Shown: positions 9,233-18,474, counted from the first letter of the stretch. The stretch is DNA of 64,000 nt from Sandaracinaceae bacterium (GCA_016706685.1 JADJJE010000028.1:10340-74339); one strand, 5' to 3'. The notes: generated by a model not told the origin, from the sequence alone. A program made the numbers and translations.

Positions 9233-10681
9233 TCAGAACTGGAAGTAGTAGAACGGCTCACCGGAGCCAGCGCCCAGCGACAGCGCCGTCACCATGAGCG
9301 TGATGAAGGCCACGCGGGCGGGCCAGCCCACGCGTGCCAGGGCGCCCTCGGTCTGGAAGCGCCGGTTGAGCCAGTGCACGGCATAGAGCACCGCCAGGGT
9401 GAGGAACCAGAGCGGGCTGATGGCCAGTGGGCCGTCCTGCCACGTGGCGATGCGCCGGTACATGGCGAACGCGCTGTCCACGCTCGGCGCGCGGAACGCG
9501 ATGGTGGAGAGGCTGAGGAAGAGCGCCATGCTGGCCAGCCCGAACACGGTGGAGACGCGCCCCCTCGGGAACAGCCAGCCACGGTGTTTCAGGAAGCGGT
9601 AGGCCACCAGCAAGAGGCCGTTGAGCGCGCCCCACAGCACGAACGTCCAGCTGGCCCCGTGCCACAGGCCGAACGCCATCCAGGTGAGCATGGAGTTGAA
9701 CGCGGTGCGCCACTCGCCTCGCCGGTCGCCGCCCAGCGGCTGGTAGAAGTAGTCGCGGAACCACGTCCCCATGGTGATGTGCCAGCCCCGGCGGTACTCG
9801 ATGGGGTTGGTGGCCAGCAGCGGGAAGTCGAAGTTCTTGGGGACCTCGTAGCCCAGCAGGCGCGCGAGGCCGACCGCCATGGTGGAGTAGCCCGCGAAGT
9901 CGCAGTAGATCTGGCAGTTGAAGCAGAACGAGGCGACCAGCAGCGCCGACCCCGAGAAGTGCTCGGGCTCCGCGAACACGCGGTCCACGACGTTGGCGAA
10001 GCCGTCGGCGATGACCACCTTCTGGAACAGCCCCACCAGGCACAGCTCGACGCCCTCGAGCACGGCGCGCTGGTCGGGGAGGCGTGCGCGCGCGATCTGC
10101 GGGATGAAGTCGGCGGCTCGCAGGATGGGCCCCGCGATGAGCTGCGGGAAGAAGGCCACGAAGAGCAGGAAGTCTCCGAAGCTGCGCACCGGCTTGGTGT
10201 CGCCGCGGTACACGTCGATGGTGTAGCTCAGCGTCTGGAACGTATAGAACGAGATGCCGAGCGGCAGCGTGACGTCGATGCGCAGGCCATCTGCCGTGGC
10301 GACACCGAGCGCGCCCAGCGCGACCAGGTTGTCCAGCAAGAACCCCACGTACTTGAAGTAGACGAGCACGCCCAGGTTGCCCACCAGGCTCACGGCGAGC
10401 AGGGCGCGGCGTTTGCGCCGCAATGCAGCCACCGCCTTCGCGCTCTCCACCGTGTCCCCGTCGCTCCCGGTCACACCCGGCACGGGCAGCGCCCCGAGGC
10501 GCAGCGCCACCGCGTAGTCGAGCACGCTCGAGTAGAGCAGCAGCAAGAGGAACGGGGGGTTCCACGACGCATAGAACGCGTAGCTGGCCAACACCAAGAG
10601 GCCGCGTCGGAAGGGCAGCAGCCGGTGGAGCACCAGCACCACCGCGAAGAACGCCCAGAACTCGACGGAGTCAAAGCGCAT
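9233..10681 (-). CDS. MBOAT family O-acyltransferase (AlgI/DltB-like)
   Basis: 482 residues, ATG at 10681. It is a polytopic membrane protein with about ten helices. The MBOAT core is visible: RRGWHITMGTWFRDYFYQPLGG, then LWHGASWTFVLWG, whose His is the family's invariant catalytic residue (around residue 340). PLGISFYTFQTLSY near residue 140 is also typical. AlgI-type members move an acyl group across the membrane to acetylate an exported polysaccharide or cell-wall polymer. The start overlaps the stop of the SGNH-like gene by 11 bp, the usual partner arrangement. The polymer acted on is not encoded nearby. Confidence 0.9.
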   Translation of the reverse strand: MRFDSVEFWAFFAVVLVLHRLLPFRRGLLVLASYAFYASWNPPFLLLLLYSSVLDYAVALRLGALPVPGVTGSDGDTVESAKAVAALRRKRRALLAVSLVGNLGVLVYFKYVGFLLDNLVALGALGVATADGLRIDVTLPLGISFYTFQTLSYTIDVYRGDTKPVRSFGDFLLFVAFFPQLIAGPILRAADFIPQIARARLPDQRAVLEGVELCLVGLFQKVVIADGFANVVDRVFAEPEHFSGSALLVASFCFNCQIYCDFAGYSTMAVGLARLLGYEVPKNFDFPLLATNPIEYRRGWHITMGTWFRDYFYQPLGGDRRGEWRTAFNSMLTWMAFGLWHGASWTFVLWGALNGLLLVAYRFLKHRGWLFPRGRVSTVFGLASMALFLSLSTIAFRAPSVDSAFAMYRRIATWQDGPLAISPLWFLTLAVLYAVHWLNRRFQTEGALARVGWPARVAFITLMVTALSLGAGSGEPFYYFQF

Positions 10682-11657
10682 GGTCGGGCTCGCCCAGGGT
10701 CCAGCGCGTGAAGCGCTCTGCGGCGCGTCGGTTCAGGTGAATGAGGTCGCGAAAGTCGTGCCGCGTGAACTCGGGGCGGGTCTCACGCGTGAGGAGCTCG
10801 GTGGCTGGCAGGTCCAGCTCGCGCAAGCAGTGCTCCAGCCTGTCGGCCACCATGTCACGGCTCGCCTCCGTACCGGGAGCCAGCGGCGCGATGGCCAGCA
10901 CGAGCGTGCCTCCCGCGTCACGCACCTCTTCGGCGAAGAGCCGGAGCGCCCGCAGGTGGATGGCGTCGCAGCGGAAGTCGGCGTCGCGCGCGCGGCGCAG
11001 GGTGTCCAGCTGTTCCCCAATGCTGGGCGGCGGCTCCGTGGGCAGCGCGGTGATGTCTCGATACGAGCCCAGCAACGCGCGGCGCAGCTCGCTCCTGCGC
11101 CGCACCACGATGTGGCTGGCGGAAAGCGTGCGTGAGCCGTGCTCGCTGCGGTCGGCGAACAGGTCACTCAGCGGAAAGAGGCGCGCGGCCATGCGTGGGG
11201 AGTACGTGCGCGTGCGGTCCCAGCGCACCTCGTCCAGCATCAGCAGGGGCAGCGCCGGAACGTGCACGCGCTCCGGCCGCAGCTGCCGGATGGTGGGCGC
11301 CAGCATGGCCAGCTCCAGCCCCGACATGGCAGGCATCCACAGCTTGTCGACGCGCTCGCGGGGCTCCCCGAGAACGTCCCCCATGGTGCGCAGGGCGTAG
11401 TTCGAGTCGGCCACGCTGCTCCCCATCACCAGCGCCGCGAGCCTCGGCCTCGCAGCCATCCGGTGCGCGTGCGCCTCCAGCACCAGGGCGGCGTCCTCGC
11501 TGCCGCTCGTGCCCTCCTCGGCGAGTTCCCAGAAGGCCGAAGAGTGCGTGCAGAGCGCGTCGGTCCCCACGAACGCCGCGAGCCCGATCAGGACGCACGC
11601 GACCAGCGTCAGGTTGCCGCGGCGGGGCGACGGATCGCTCTCCGGACTCTTGTCCAT
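10671..11657 (-). CDS. SGNH-like membrane-anchored partner of the MBOAT acyltransferase
   Basis: About 328 residues from ATG 11657 (a GTG at 11672 is an alternative). One N-terminal membrane segment (LTLVACVLIGLAAFVGTDAL) is followed by an extracytoplasmic domain. MGSSVADSNY sits where an SGNH/GDSL nucleophile block would be, and DFRDLIHLN near the C-terminus resembles the Asp-x-x-His catalytic pair of AlgX/AlgJ/DltD-type proteins. Such proteins accept the acyl group exported by MBOAT and put it on a polymer. It is translated with its neighbours: two bases may separate it from the upstream kinase stop (if GTG), and it overlaps the MBOAT start by 11 bp. Identification rests on these motifs and context. 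Confidence 0.65.
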   Translation of the reverse strand: MDKSPESDPSPRRGNLTLVACVLIGLAAFVGTDALCTHSSAFWELAEEGTSGSEDAALVLEAHAHRMAARPRLAALVMGSSVADSNYALRTMGDVLGEPRERVDKLWMPAMSGLELAMLAPTIRQLRPERVHVPALPLLMLDEVRWDRTRTYSPRMAARLFPLSDLFADRSEHGSRTLSASHIVVRRRSELRRALLGSYRDITALPTEPPPSIGEQLDTLRRARDADFRCDAIHLRALRLFAEEVRDAGGTLVLAIAPLAPGTEASRDMVADRLEHCLRELDLPATELLTRETRPEFTRHDFRDLIHLNRRAAERFTRWTLGEPDHAL

Positions 11658-11673
11658 GGCGCGTACTACCACT

Positions 11674-14067
11674 TCACGCCGCGGGCGAGGAGCGCGTTCC
11701 TACCAGGCTGTTGGCCTTCGCCCGCGTGGCCCGATGCAGCGCCTGCGTCAGGTCGGCCTGCTCGAAGGGCTTTGCCAAGAGCTCCACGTCGGCCAGATCG
11801 GTGTCGTTGCCGGTGAGCGCATCCCCCGAGTATCCGCTCATCAAGATGGCGGGCAGGCCACGGCGCTGACCCAAGATCTGCCGCATGGCGGCGGGGCCCG
11901 TCATGCGGGGCATGCGCACGTCGAACAGCAGCAAGTCCACACGCTCGCCGTCGGCCTGGTAGCGCTCGAGGGCCTGCGCGCCATCCACGGCGGCGAGCAC
12001 CTCGTGACCGTCTGCGCGCAGCATCTCGGTGAGCACCTGTCGCACCGCGGGGTCGTCCTCGGCCAGCAGCACGGTGAGCGGCGCCGCCGAGTCCGTGCTG
12101 TCCACGCGCGCCATCGCGACCGGGCGCTCGGCCGTGCGCGGCAGCCGCACCACGAAGCGGGCTCCCCCCTCGGGCCCGTCCTCCACGTGGATCTCGCCGT
12201 CGTGTGCGCGAACGATGCCGAACACCACGGACAGGCCGAAGCCCGTCCCCTGGCCGCGCGCCTTGGTGGTGAAGAACGGCTCGAAGATGCGCTGGCGCAG
12301 CTCGGGCGGCACGCCGGTGCCCTGGTCGGTGCTGGAGAGGACGATCCACTGGTCGTCCACCTCGATGCGCAGGTCGATGCGGCCACCTTGCGGCATGGCA
12401 TCGCGCGCGTTCACGCAGAGGTTCATGAGCACTTGGTCCAGCTGGGTCTCGTCCACGAGCGCCATCGCGGGCTGTGTTCCCACCGAGACATCGAGCGAGA
12501 CGTTCTCGGGCAGCAGGCGCACCAGCATCTCGCGAGCGCGCTGCAGCGTCTGGTTCAGGTCCACGGGGACCCGCTGCACGGGCGAGCGGTGGCTGAACGC
12601 CAGCAGGCGACTGGTCAGCGCGGCCGCGCGTCGCACCGCGTCACTGGCGTTGTCCAGCACCTTCGCGCGGGTCGCTTGGCTGCAGCTGGGGTGCTGCGCC
12701 AGCTCCAGGTTGGCGCCGATGGCCTGCAGCAAGTTGTTGAAGTCGTGCGCGATGCCGCCGGCCAGGTTGCCCACGCTGTCCATGCGCTGCGCGTGTACCA
12801 GCTGGTCGTTGAGCACCTCGAGCGCTGCGGCGTTCACGCGTGACTCGGTGACGTCTTCGGCCTGCAGCAGGAACGCTCGCTTCCGCTCGGACAGGGGGAT
12901 GCGGCTGACACGCACGTTCCACTCGCGGCGCTCGCCCGCTTCGTCCGTGACCTGCACCAGGCTGGGCGGGTCCTCCGCGCGCACGGCCAGCGCGGCCCGC
13001 ACCACGCCCTCGAGCGGCTCGGCCAGCCAGGTGGAGATGGGCTGCCCACGCAGGCGCTCGGGGTCCGAGATCAGCATGCGCGCGATCCGCGGATTGGCGT
13101 CCAGCACCAGGCCGTCGTCCGTGACCATCGCCATGCCGATGGGGGCGTGCTCGAACGCGTTCGCGAAGCGCTCGTTGCTGACGCGCGTGGCCACCTCGGC
13201 GCTGCCCCGCTCGGCGTTGAGCGCCGTCAGCAGCAGGGACAGCATGGCGGCGGCCGTGATGAAGAGCCAGAGCGGCACCGGCGCGAGCGAGCCCTCGAGG
13301 CCAGCCAGCGGGCCGCCGGTCAGCGCGGTCCCGACCACGGCCACCAGGCACAGCAGCGCGCACGCCGTGGCAGCGCCACGTGGCCCGAGCCGGAGGGCGG
13401 CCCACACCACGGAGCTGATGGGCACCACCAACAGGGCGCTGCGCAGCTCCACACCCATGCGCGGCGCCGCGAACGCCAACGAAGAGGCTGCGATGGTCAC
13501 CAGCAGTGTGCCCACCCAGCGGCGCAGCGGAACGGAGCGCGCGGGGCGCAGCCAGGTCAGCACCAGCGGGCCGACCACCAGCGCGCCCGTGGCGTCGCCC
13601 GCCCACCACAGCGCGGCGGTGGGCAGCCAGCCCTTCGCCTCGATGGTGCCCGTCACCAGCAGCGAGGTGGCCCCGCCCAGGGCCGCGCAGAGCGGCGCCA
13701 AGAGGCCTGCGATGAGGGCGAAGTCACGCACCTCGCGACGCGACTCGAAGCTGCCGCGGAAGCCGGCGCGGGCCAGCAGCTCTGCGGCCACCAAGGCCTC
13801 GAGGGTGTTGCCGCAGGCGATCAGCGCGGCCGTCAGGGGACTGCCGCCGATCAACAGATTCACGATCAGCGCGCCCACCCACACGGGCGCGGCCATGCGA
13901 CGCCCACCCAGCACCAAGGCGGCGAGCGCGATGCCCGTGGGCGGCCAGATGAGCGACACGGCCCCTGCGATGGAAGCCAGCTGCAGCCCCCCGAGGCCAC
14001 CCGCCACGTAGCCGATCACCACCAGCGAGGCGCGCGCCAACGGGTGTCTATCGAGGTACAGGGTCAC
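11674..14067 (-). CDS. MASE1-PAS hybrid sensor histidine kinase with C-terminal receiver
   Basis: 797 residues if GTG 14067 is the start; longer versions run into the next gene's end. Residues about 10-285 form a MASE1 sensory membrane domain (LIWPPTGIALAALVLGG), about 300-410 a PAS domain, then HisKA with GGIAHDFNNLL (His441). The HATPase N-box is NLCVNARDAM (Asn553), with the later G-boxes DQGTGVPP and GTGFGLSVV. A receiver domain from about 665 has the LLAEDDP pocket, phospho-Asp716 in LLFDVRMP and the conserved Lys in LLAKPF. The receiver is attached, so output goes through phosphotransfer to an unlinked partner. It appears to head an operon with the SGNH/MBOAT acylation pair. Confidence 0.88.
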   Translation of the reverse strand: MTLYLDRHPLARASLVVIGYVAGGLGGLQLASIAGAVSLIWPPTGIALAALVLGGRRMAAPVWVGALIVNLLIGGSPLTAALIACGNTLEALVAAELLARAGFRGSFESRREVRDFALIAGLLAPLCAALGGATSLLVTGTIEAKGWLPTAALWWAGDATGALVVGPLVLTWLRPARSVPLRRWVGTLLVTIAASSLAFAAPRMGVELRSALLVVPISSVVWAALRLGPRGAATACALLCLVAVVGTALTGGPLAGLEGSLAPVPLWLFITAAAMLSLLLTALNAERGSAEVATRVSNERFANAFEHAPIGMAMVTDDGLVLDANPRIARMLISDPERLRGQPISTWLAEPLEGVVRAALAVRAEDPPSLVQVTDEAGERREWNVRVSRIPLSERKRAFLLQAEDVTESRVNAAALEVLNDQLVHAQRMDSVGNLAGGIAHDFNNLLQAIGANLELAQHPSCSQATRAKVLDNASDAVRRAAALTSRLLAFSHRSPVQRVPVDLNQTLQRAREMLVRLLPENVSLDVSVGTQPAMALVDETQLDQVLMNLCVNARDAMPQGGRIDLRIEVDDQWIVLSSTDQGTGVPPELRQRIFEPFFTTKARGQGTGFGLSVVFGIVRAHDGEIHVEDGPEGGARFVVRLPRTAERPVAMARVDSTDSAAPLTVLLAEDDPAVRQVLTEMLRADGHEVLAAVDGAQALERYQADGERVDLLLFDVRMPRMTGPAAMRQILGQRRGLPAILMSGYSGDALTGNDTDLADVELLAKPFEQADLTQALHRATRAKANSLVGTRSSPAA

Positions 14068-14167
14068 GGGCCGATTCGCTCTGCTTTCCCGCAGGAGGCA
14101 AGGAACACGAAGGGGGGATCTTCGGCTCGGGCGGAGTGTGCCTCGGAACAGGGAGGCCTGCCACCGC

Positions 14168-14965
14168 TCAGGGCGGCGGGGCCAGCCGTACCTCGTGCGC
14201 ACGCACGGGGCGGTAGCGGGGCTCGGGGCCCAAACGCAGCTCGGCACGCAGCTCGTCCAGGTCGCGCCCGAGGGCCTCGGTGTAGTCTACGTGAATCAGG
14301 GTGTGCGCGCGCAGCCCCCGCAGGAAGCCCTCGCGGACGATGCGACGCGCGTTGGGCTCGAGCGTGGCGGTGATGGTGCCGAAGCGCGCGTAGCCTGCCA
14401 GCACGATCAGCGCGAGTCCGGGGGAGGGGTGCTGCGCGAGATCGAAGGCCAGCAGCGCCGCCTCACCGATGAGATCGCCGTGGTAGCCCGTGAGCGCGTG
14501 CTTGAGGTCGTGCGTGTCGCGCAGCCAGCCCTGCACGAAGGCCTCGTCGGAGCCGCTGAGCCGCTTGCGGACGTCCGCCGCCATGAGCCCATCGGCGGTG
14601 ATGCCCTCGGCCTCGACGAAGCGCAGGTAGCGGTGCGCGAGGGTGTTGGCTCCGAACGTGCGCAGCGCGTCGCGGTTCAGCAGCCGCCCCACGAGGTCCG
14701 GCGGACTCGCCAGCAAGCGCCGCCCAACGGGGTCCTTGCGCATGTCGCGCGCGGCACGCTCCAGGATGCGACCGCCCAGCGCCTCGAGGATGATGAACAC
14801 CTGATCGGTGGCGTTGGGATCCGCCAGCAGCGCCCGAATGGCCTTCGCCGCGCGCCCGAACTCGAAGCGGCCCGAGGGCAGCGCGTTGGGCTCGGCTCGT
14901 GGCGGCCGAGGTGCGGCCACGGGAGCAGGCATGGGCGGGCGAGCTTGGGATGTCTGGGCGTGCAT
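14168..14965 (-). CDS. Coq4 family protein (ubiquinone biosynthesis Coq4-like)
   Basis: 265 residues from ATG 14965, chosen because AGGAGGT lies seven to eight bases upstream. The family signature WLRDTHDLKHALTGYHGD (around residues 145-162), followed by GEAALLAFDLAQ, matches the HD..H metal-binding segment of Coq4 proteins. An Ala/Pro-rich N-terminal 30 residues is probably disordered. Coq4 takes part in ring modification and organisation of quinone biosynthesis, but bacterial homologues are often outside ubi operons and their role is less sure. The gene is divergent from a TetR regulator, and the 87-bp gap holds a palindrome that may control both. Confidence 0.8.
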   Translation of the reverse strand: MHAQTSQARPPMPAPVAAPRPPRAEPNALPSGRFEFGRAAKAIRALLADPNATDQVFIILEALGGRILERAARDMRKDPVGRRLLASPPDLVGRLLNRDALRTFGANTLAHRYLRFVEAEGITADGLMAADVRKRLSGSDEAFVQGWLRDTHDLKHALTGYHGDLIGEAALLAFDLAQHPSPGLALIVLAGYARFGTITATLEPNARRIVREGFLRGLRAHTLIHVDYTEALGRDLDELRAELRLGPEPRYRPVRAHEVRLAPPP

Positions 14966-15008
14966 GCGATACCTCCTGCGGAGCGCGGCATGGACGCCGC
15001 GGCCATTG

Positions 15009-15024
15009 TCTACAATGCTGTAGA
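15009..15024. promoter_or_regulatory. TCTACA-N4-TGTAGA dyad in the Coq4/TetR divergent promoter
   Basis: A perfect 6-bp inverted repeat with a four-base spacer lies 29 bp before the TetR start and 44 bp before the Coq4-like start. It is the most AT-rich spot in the gap and overlaps likely -10 elements (TACAAT at 15011-15016). TetR regulators commonly bind such dyads between themselves and a divergent target, so an autoregulatory operator is inferred. Confidence 0.5.
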
Positions 15025-15052
15025 TAGCGACAGGCGCGCCAAAGGTCAAGCC

Positions 15053-15658
15053 ATGACGACGACGAGACGCCGCAGGACGAAGGAAGAGGCGCGCGACGAG
15101 ATCCTGAGCGCTGCGGCGAAGCGCCTCTTGGACGATGGTCCCGACGCACTGCGCATCGCCGACGTCGCCGCGGACGTGGGGATGAGCCACCCCACGCTCC
15201 TGCACCATGTGGGCTCGCGCGAGCAGCTGGTGCAGGACGCCACGGCGCACCTCATGCAGCGGACGGCGGTCCGCACGCTCGAGGCCATGCAGCGCGCCGG
15301 CAGCGAGGCCGGCCTCGAAGGCTTTGTGCGCGAGAGCCTCGAAGCGTTTCGCGACGTGGGGCGCAGTCGGGCCACCGCGTGGCTGGCGCTCACGGGGCGG
15401 CTCCGTGGAACCCCCAAGCCACCCTGGGAGCCCTTCGTGAAGGCCGCGCACGCGGCGCGTGTGCGACGGGTGGGCAAGGCCGCAGCGGGTGACGAGCGGG
15501 AGACCCGCCACGCGTTGGTGCTCGCGTTTCTGGCCATCTTCGCGCTCGAGATCATCGGCGACGACGTGCTCCCCAACGCGGGACTGGGCGAAGGGCCCGC
15601 GGCGACCAACGAGTTCATCGCGTGGTTCGCGCGGCTGCTGAATCAGACACTTCGCTAG
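15053..15658 (+). CDS. TetR/AcrR family transcriptional regulator
   Basis: 201 residues from ATG 15053. Residues about 10-55 form the TetR helix-turn-helix (EILSAAAKRLLDDG, then LRIADVAADVGMSHPTLLHHVGSREQLV). The remainder is a mostly helical ligand-binding domain with no recognisable ligand signature. It is divergent from the Coq4-like gene and very likely represses it and itself through the dyad at 15009-15024. The next gene starts 21 bp downstream on the same strand, so read-through is possible. Confidence 0.9.
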   Translation: MTTTRRRRTKEEARDEILSAAAKRLLDDGPDALRIADVAADVGMSHPTLLHHVGSREQLVQDATAHLMQRTAVRTLEAMQRAGSEAGLEGFVRESLEAFRDVGRSRATAWLALTGRLRGTPKPPWEPFVKAAHAARVRRVGKAAAGDERETRHALVLAFLAIFALEIIGDDVLPNAGLGEGPAATNEFIAWFARLLNQTLR

Positions 15659-15679
15659 AGGTCGGCTACCTTGTACGCG

Positions 15680-17821
15680 ATGCGCGCTCCGCACTTGCCC
15701 TGTGTGGCTCTGGCTCTGGCTCTGTGCCCCGTGGTCGTCTGGGGCTGCGGCTCGGACGGCCCCGTCCTGCCACCGCCGGACGCGGGGCGGCCTCGCAACG
15801 AGACGTGCCTCGCGCTGCCGCCACCGCCGGATGCGGGGCGGGTGCGTCTCGAGCGCGTGTACGCCACGTCCCTCTCGGGCAACGCGGCACAGAAGCTGAC
15901 CCACGTCATCCTGCCCGGCGCGGATCACCCGGGTTTCGTCACGCGTCAGTCGGGGCGCGTGATGTCGTTCACGGCAGCCGATGACGCCGCGGGCACGGTG
16001 GTGCTCGACATCGCGAGCCAGCTCGACCTCTCGTCCAGCGAGAATGGCCTGGTGAGCATGGCGCTCGACCCCAGCTTCGCCACCAACGGCTTCGCCTACT
16101 TCGTGTACACGGCGCCGCCCGCCGGCACGGGGCGCTATGTGGCGCGCGTGGCGCGCTTCCACTGGACCGGCAGCGTGTTCGATGACGCGAGCGAGCTGAT
16201 CATCCTCGAGGTCCCGCAGGCGGACGTGACTCACAGCGTGAACCACGTGGCTTTCGGTCCCGACGACATGCTCTATGTGTCGCTCGGCGATCAGCGCCGG
16301 ACGGACACCCACGCGCAGAACCCGAACACGCTGCCGGGCAAGGTGCTGCGCCTCGACGTGTCTGCGGCGCAGCTCAGTGAGCGCTACCGCATCCCCTCCG
16401 ACAACCCGTTCGTGGGGGAAGGCGAGGGCGAGATCTTCGCGCTGGGGCTGCGCAACCCGTGGCGCTTCACCATCGACCCCGTGGACGGAGAGATCCTGCT
16501 CGGTGACGTGGGGCAGGATCGCCGCGAGGAGATCGACCGCATCGTGGCGGGCGGCAACTACGGCTGGCCTGCGCGCGAGGGCACGCTCTGCTTCCGCACG
16601 GACCCCTGCGTGGACCCCGACTTCACCGACCCGCTGGTGGAGCTCACGCACGCGGAGGCGCGCGCCGTGGTGGCGGGCTATCGCTACCGCCGCACGGATG
16701 TCCCCGGCCTCGAGGGCAGCATCGTCTTTGCGGACTACGTGAGCGGCAACGTGTGGTCTGCGGACGACACCGGCGAGGCGCGCCTCGAGGTGGAAGGGCG
16801 CTTCCCCATCTCCTCCATCGCCGTGGATGACCAGCACCGGCCGTACTTCACGCGCTACGACTCGAGCGGCGGCGATGGGGGGCTCTACCGCTTGGTGCCC
16901 AACGTGCCCGAGCCGTCGAGCTTCCCCATGCTGCTGTCGGCGACGGGCTGTGTGGACCCCGCCGACCCGCGCGAACCCGTGACGGGCATGGCGCGCTTCA
17001 CGCCCACGGCGGAGCTCTGGTCCGAGGGCGCCGACAAGCTGCGCGCGTTCGCCATCCCCGACGGAACCGCCATCGCGGTGGACGCCGACGGAGATTTCCT
17101 GCTGCCGGTGGGCAGCGTGCTGCTGAAGCACTTCGGCTTCGATGACCGTCTTCACGAGACACGCCTCATGATGCGCACTGCGGACGGCTGGACGGGCTAC
17201 TCCTACCGCTGGAACGACGCGCAGACCGACGCCGAGCTGCTGCCCACCGCCGTGGCCGAGCAGCTGCCGAGCGGCGTGCGGTGGCAGTACCCGAGCCGCA
17301 GCGACTGCTTCGAGTGCCACTCGGACGCGGCTGGCATCACTCTCGGCCTCGAAGCCGCGCAGTTGAGTGACGCCGCGCTCGGCGCGCTGCTGGACCTCGG
17401 CTACTTCGACCAGCGCATCGGCACGGTGGCCGAGCTGCGTGGCACGGCGCGCGCGCCTCTGGTGGCGCCCTTCGGCACGGCGGCGCCGGCCGACCGCGCG
17501 CGCAGCTACCTGCACGCCAATTGCGCGGGCTGTCATCGCCCGGGTGGGCCGGGGCGCGGTGACATCGACCTGCGCGCCGAGACGCCCTTCGCGGCCACGC
17601 GCCTGTGCAACACCGAGCCCAACGAGGGCCGCATCTGGGACGTGGGCGTGTGGGACGAGCAGCGGATCATCGTTCCCGGCGAGCCCAGCCACTCCATCTT
17701 GTATCTGCGCATGAACACGCTGGGCATCTTCCGCATGCCGCCGCTCGGCACGGACGTGGTGCACGGCGAAGCGACGGCGCTCATGGCCGAGTGGATCGAG
17801 TCCATCAGCGCCTGTCCGTGA
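15680..17821 (+). CDS. PQQ-type glucose/sorbosone dehydrogenase-like lipoprotein with two CxxCH motifs
   Basis: 713 residues from ATG 15680. The signal ends VVVWGC (lipobox). Residues about 45-400 are a six-bladed propeller of the soluble glucose/sorbosone dehydrogenase type, with SENGLVSMALDPSF, HSVNHVAFGPDDMLYVSLGD and FALGLRNPWRFTIDP. Residues about 400-713 resemble the 'SO2930-like' dihaem region often found behind such propellers, with CFECH at 543 and CAGCH at 615, ending in an LYLRMN...MPPLG stretch that could give a Met ligand. The domain order suggests sugar or alcohol oxidation in the periplasm with electrons passed to attached haems. Whether PQQ is bound cannot be seen. Confidence 0.78.
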   Translation: MRAPHLPCVALALALCPVVVWGCGSDGPVLPPPDAGRPRNETCLALPPPPDAGRVRLERVYATSLSGNAAQKLTHVILPGADHPGFVTRQSGRVMSFTAADDAAGTVVLDIASQLDLSSSENGLVSMALDPSFATNGFAYFVYTAPPAGTGRYVARVARFHWTGSVFDDASELIILEVPQADVTHSVNHVAFGPDDMLYVSLGDQRRTDTHAQNPNTLPGKVLRLDVSAAQLSERYRIPSDNPFVGEGEGEIFALGLRNPWRFTIDPVDGEILLGDVGQDRREEIDRIVAGGNYGWPAREGTLCFRTDPCVDPDFTDPLVELTHAEARAVVAGYRYRRTDVPGLEGSIVFADYVSGNVWSADDTGEARLEVEGRFPISSIAVDDQHRPYFTRYDSSGGDGGLYRLVPNVPEPSSFPMLLSATGCVDPADPREPVTGMARFTPTAELWSEGADKLRAFAIPDGTAIAVDADGDFLLPVGSVLLKHFGFDDRLHETRLMMRTADGWTGYSYRWNDAQTDAELLPTAVAEQLPSGVRWQYPSRSDCFECHSDAAGITLGLEAAQLSDAALGALLDLGYFDQRIGTVAELRGTARAPLVAPFGTAAPADRARSYLHANCAGCHRPGGPGRGDIDLRAETPFAATRLCNTEPNEGRIWDVGVWDEQRIIVPGEPSHSILYLRMNTLGIFRMPPLGTDVVHGEATALMAEWIESISACP

Positions 17822-17842
17822 TCTCCTTGAATCAGTCGGGTT

Positions 17843-18397
17843 TCACGGCTGGGGCACGAACTCCAGGGACACCCCATTGATGCAGTAGCGCAGGCCGGTC
17901 GGAGCGGGCCCGTCCGGGAACACGTGGCCCATGTGCCCATCGCAGCGCGCGCAGTGCACCTCGGTTCGCACGGTGCCGAAGGACACGTCGCGGTGCTCGG
18001 CGATGCGTCCGTCGGCGATGGGGCGCGCGAACGAGGGCCAGCCGGTGCCGGAGTCGAACTTGTCGGTGGACGCGAACAGCGGCGCGCCGCAGCCGGCGCA
18101 GCCGAAGACGCCCACGCGGTGCTCCGTGTTGAGCGGGTGCGTGAACGGGCGCTCCGTCCCCTGCCGCCGCAGCACCTCGAACTGCTCGCGGGTCAGGCGC
18201 GTCTGCCACTCGGTGTCCGACAGCTCGAGGCGCTCGCCCACCGGCGGGGCCGTGGCCGTCATCCGCGAGACCGGCGACCTGGGGCCGGGCCACTCACCGC
18301 CCACCGTGGGAGCGGGCGCGGCCGACGCGCCGTCACGCCCGCAGGCCACACCGAAGGGGAGCACCAGGCCGGTCAGCAGGAAGCTTCGTCTGTCCAT
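17843..18397 (-). CDS. msrB: peptide-methionine (R)-S-oxide reductase, exported lipoprotein form
   Basis: 184 residues from ATG 18397 (GTG 18403 is two codons earlier). The N-terminus has MDRRSFLLTG, a twin-arginine-like signal, running into a lipobox (GVAC). The rest is a complete MsrB domain: two CxxC zinc sites (CAGC, CARC), SGTGWPSF, HMGHVFPDGP and the catalytic Cys in RYCINGVS near the C-terminus. It reduces methionine-R-sulfoxide in proteins; the signal puts this repair activity outside the cytoplasm, anchored to the membrane. The electron donor is not evident. It is convergent with the preceding sugar dehydrogenase gene. Confidence 0.93.
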   Translation of the reverse strand: MDRRSFLLTGLVLPFGVACGRDGASAAPAPTVGGEWPGPRSPVSRMTATAPPVGERLELSDTEWQTRLTREQFEVLRRQGTERPFTHPLNTEHRVGVFGCAGCGAPLFASTDKFDSGTGWPSFARPIADGRIAEHRDVSFGTVRTEVHCARCDGHMGHVFPDGPAPTGLRYCINGVSLEFVPQP

Positions 18398-18474
18398 GAC
18401 CACAGCCTACGCCCCGCGGCGCCGTTCGTTAGCCGCCTGCTGCACGTTGTCTCGTGAAGCGATAGCCTTGTCGC

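Noticed and set aside
14168..17764. A ~1,200-residue minus-strand frame running from the Coq4-like gene through the TetR and dehydrogenase genes
   Set aside because: Only the part downstream of ATG 14965 has family motifs and a ribosome site; the rest is antisense to real genes.
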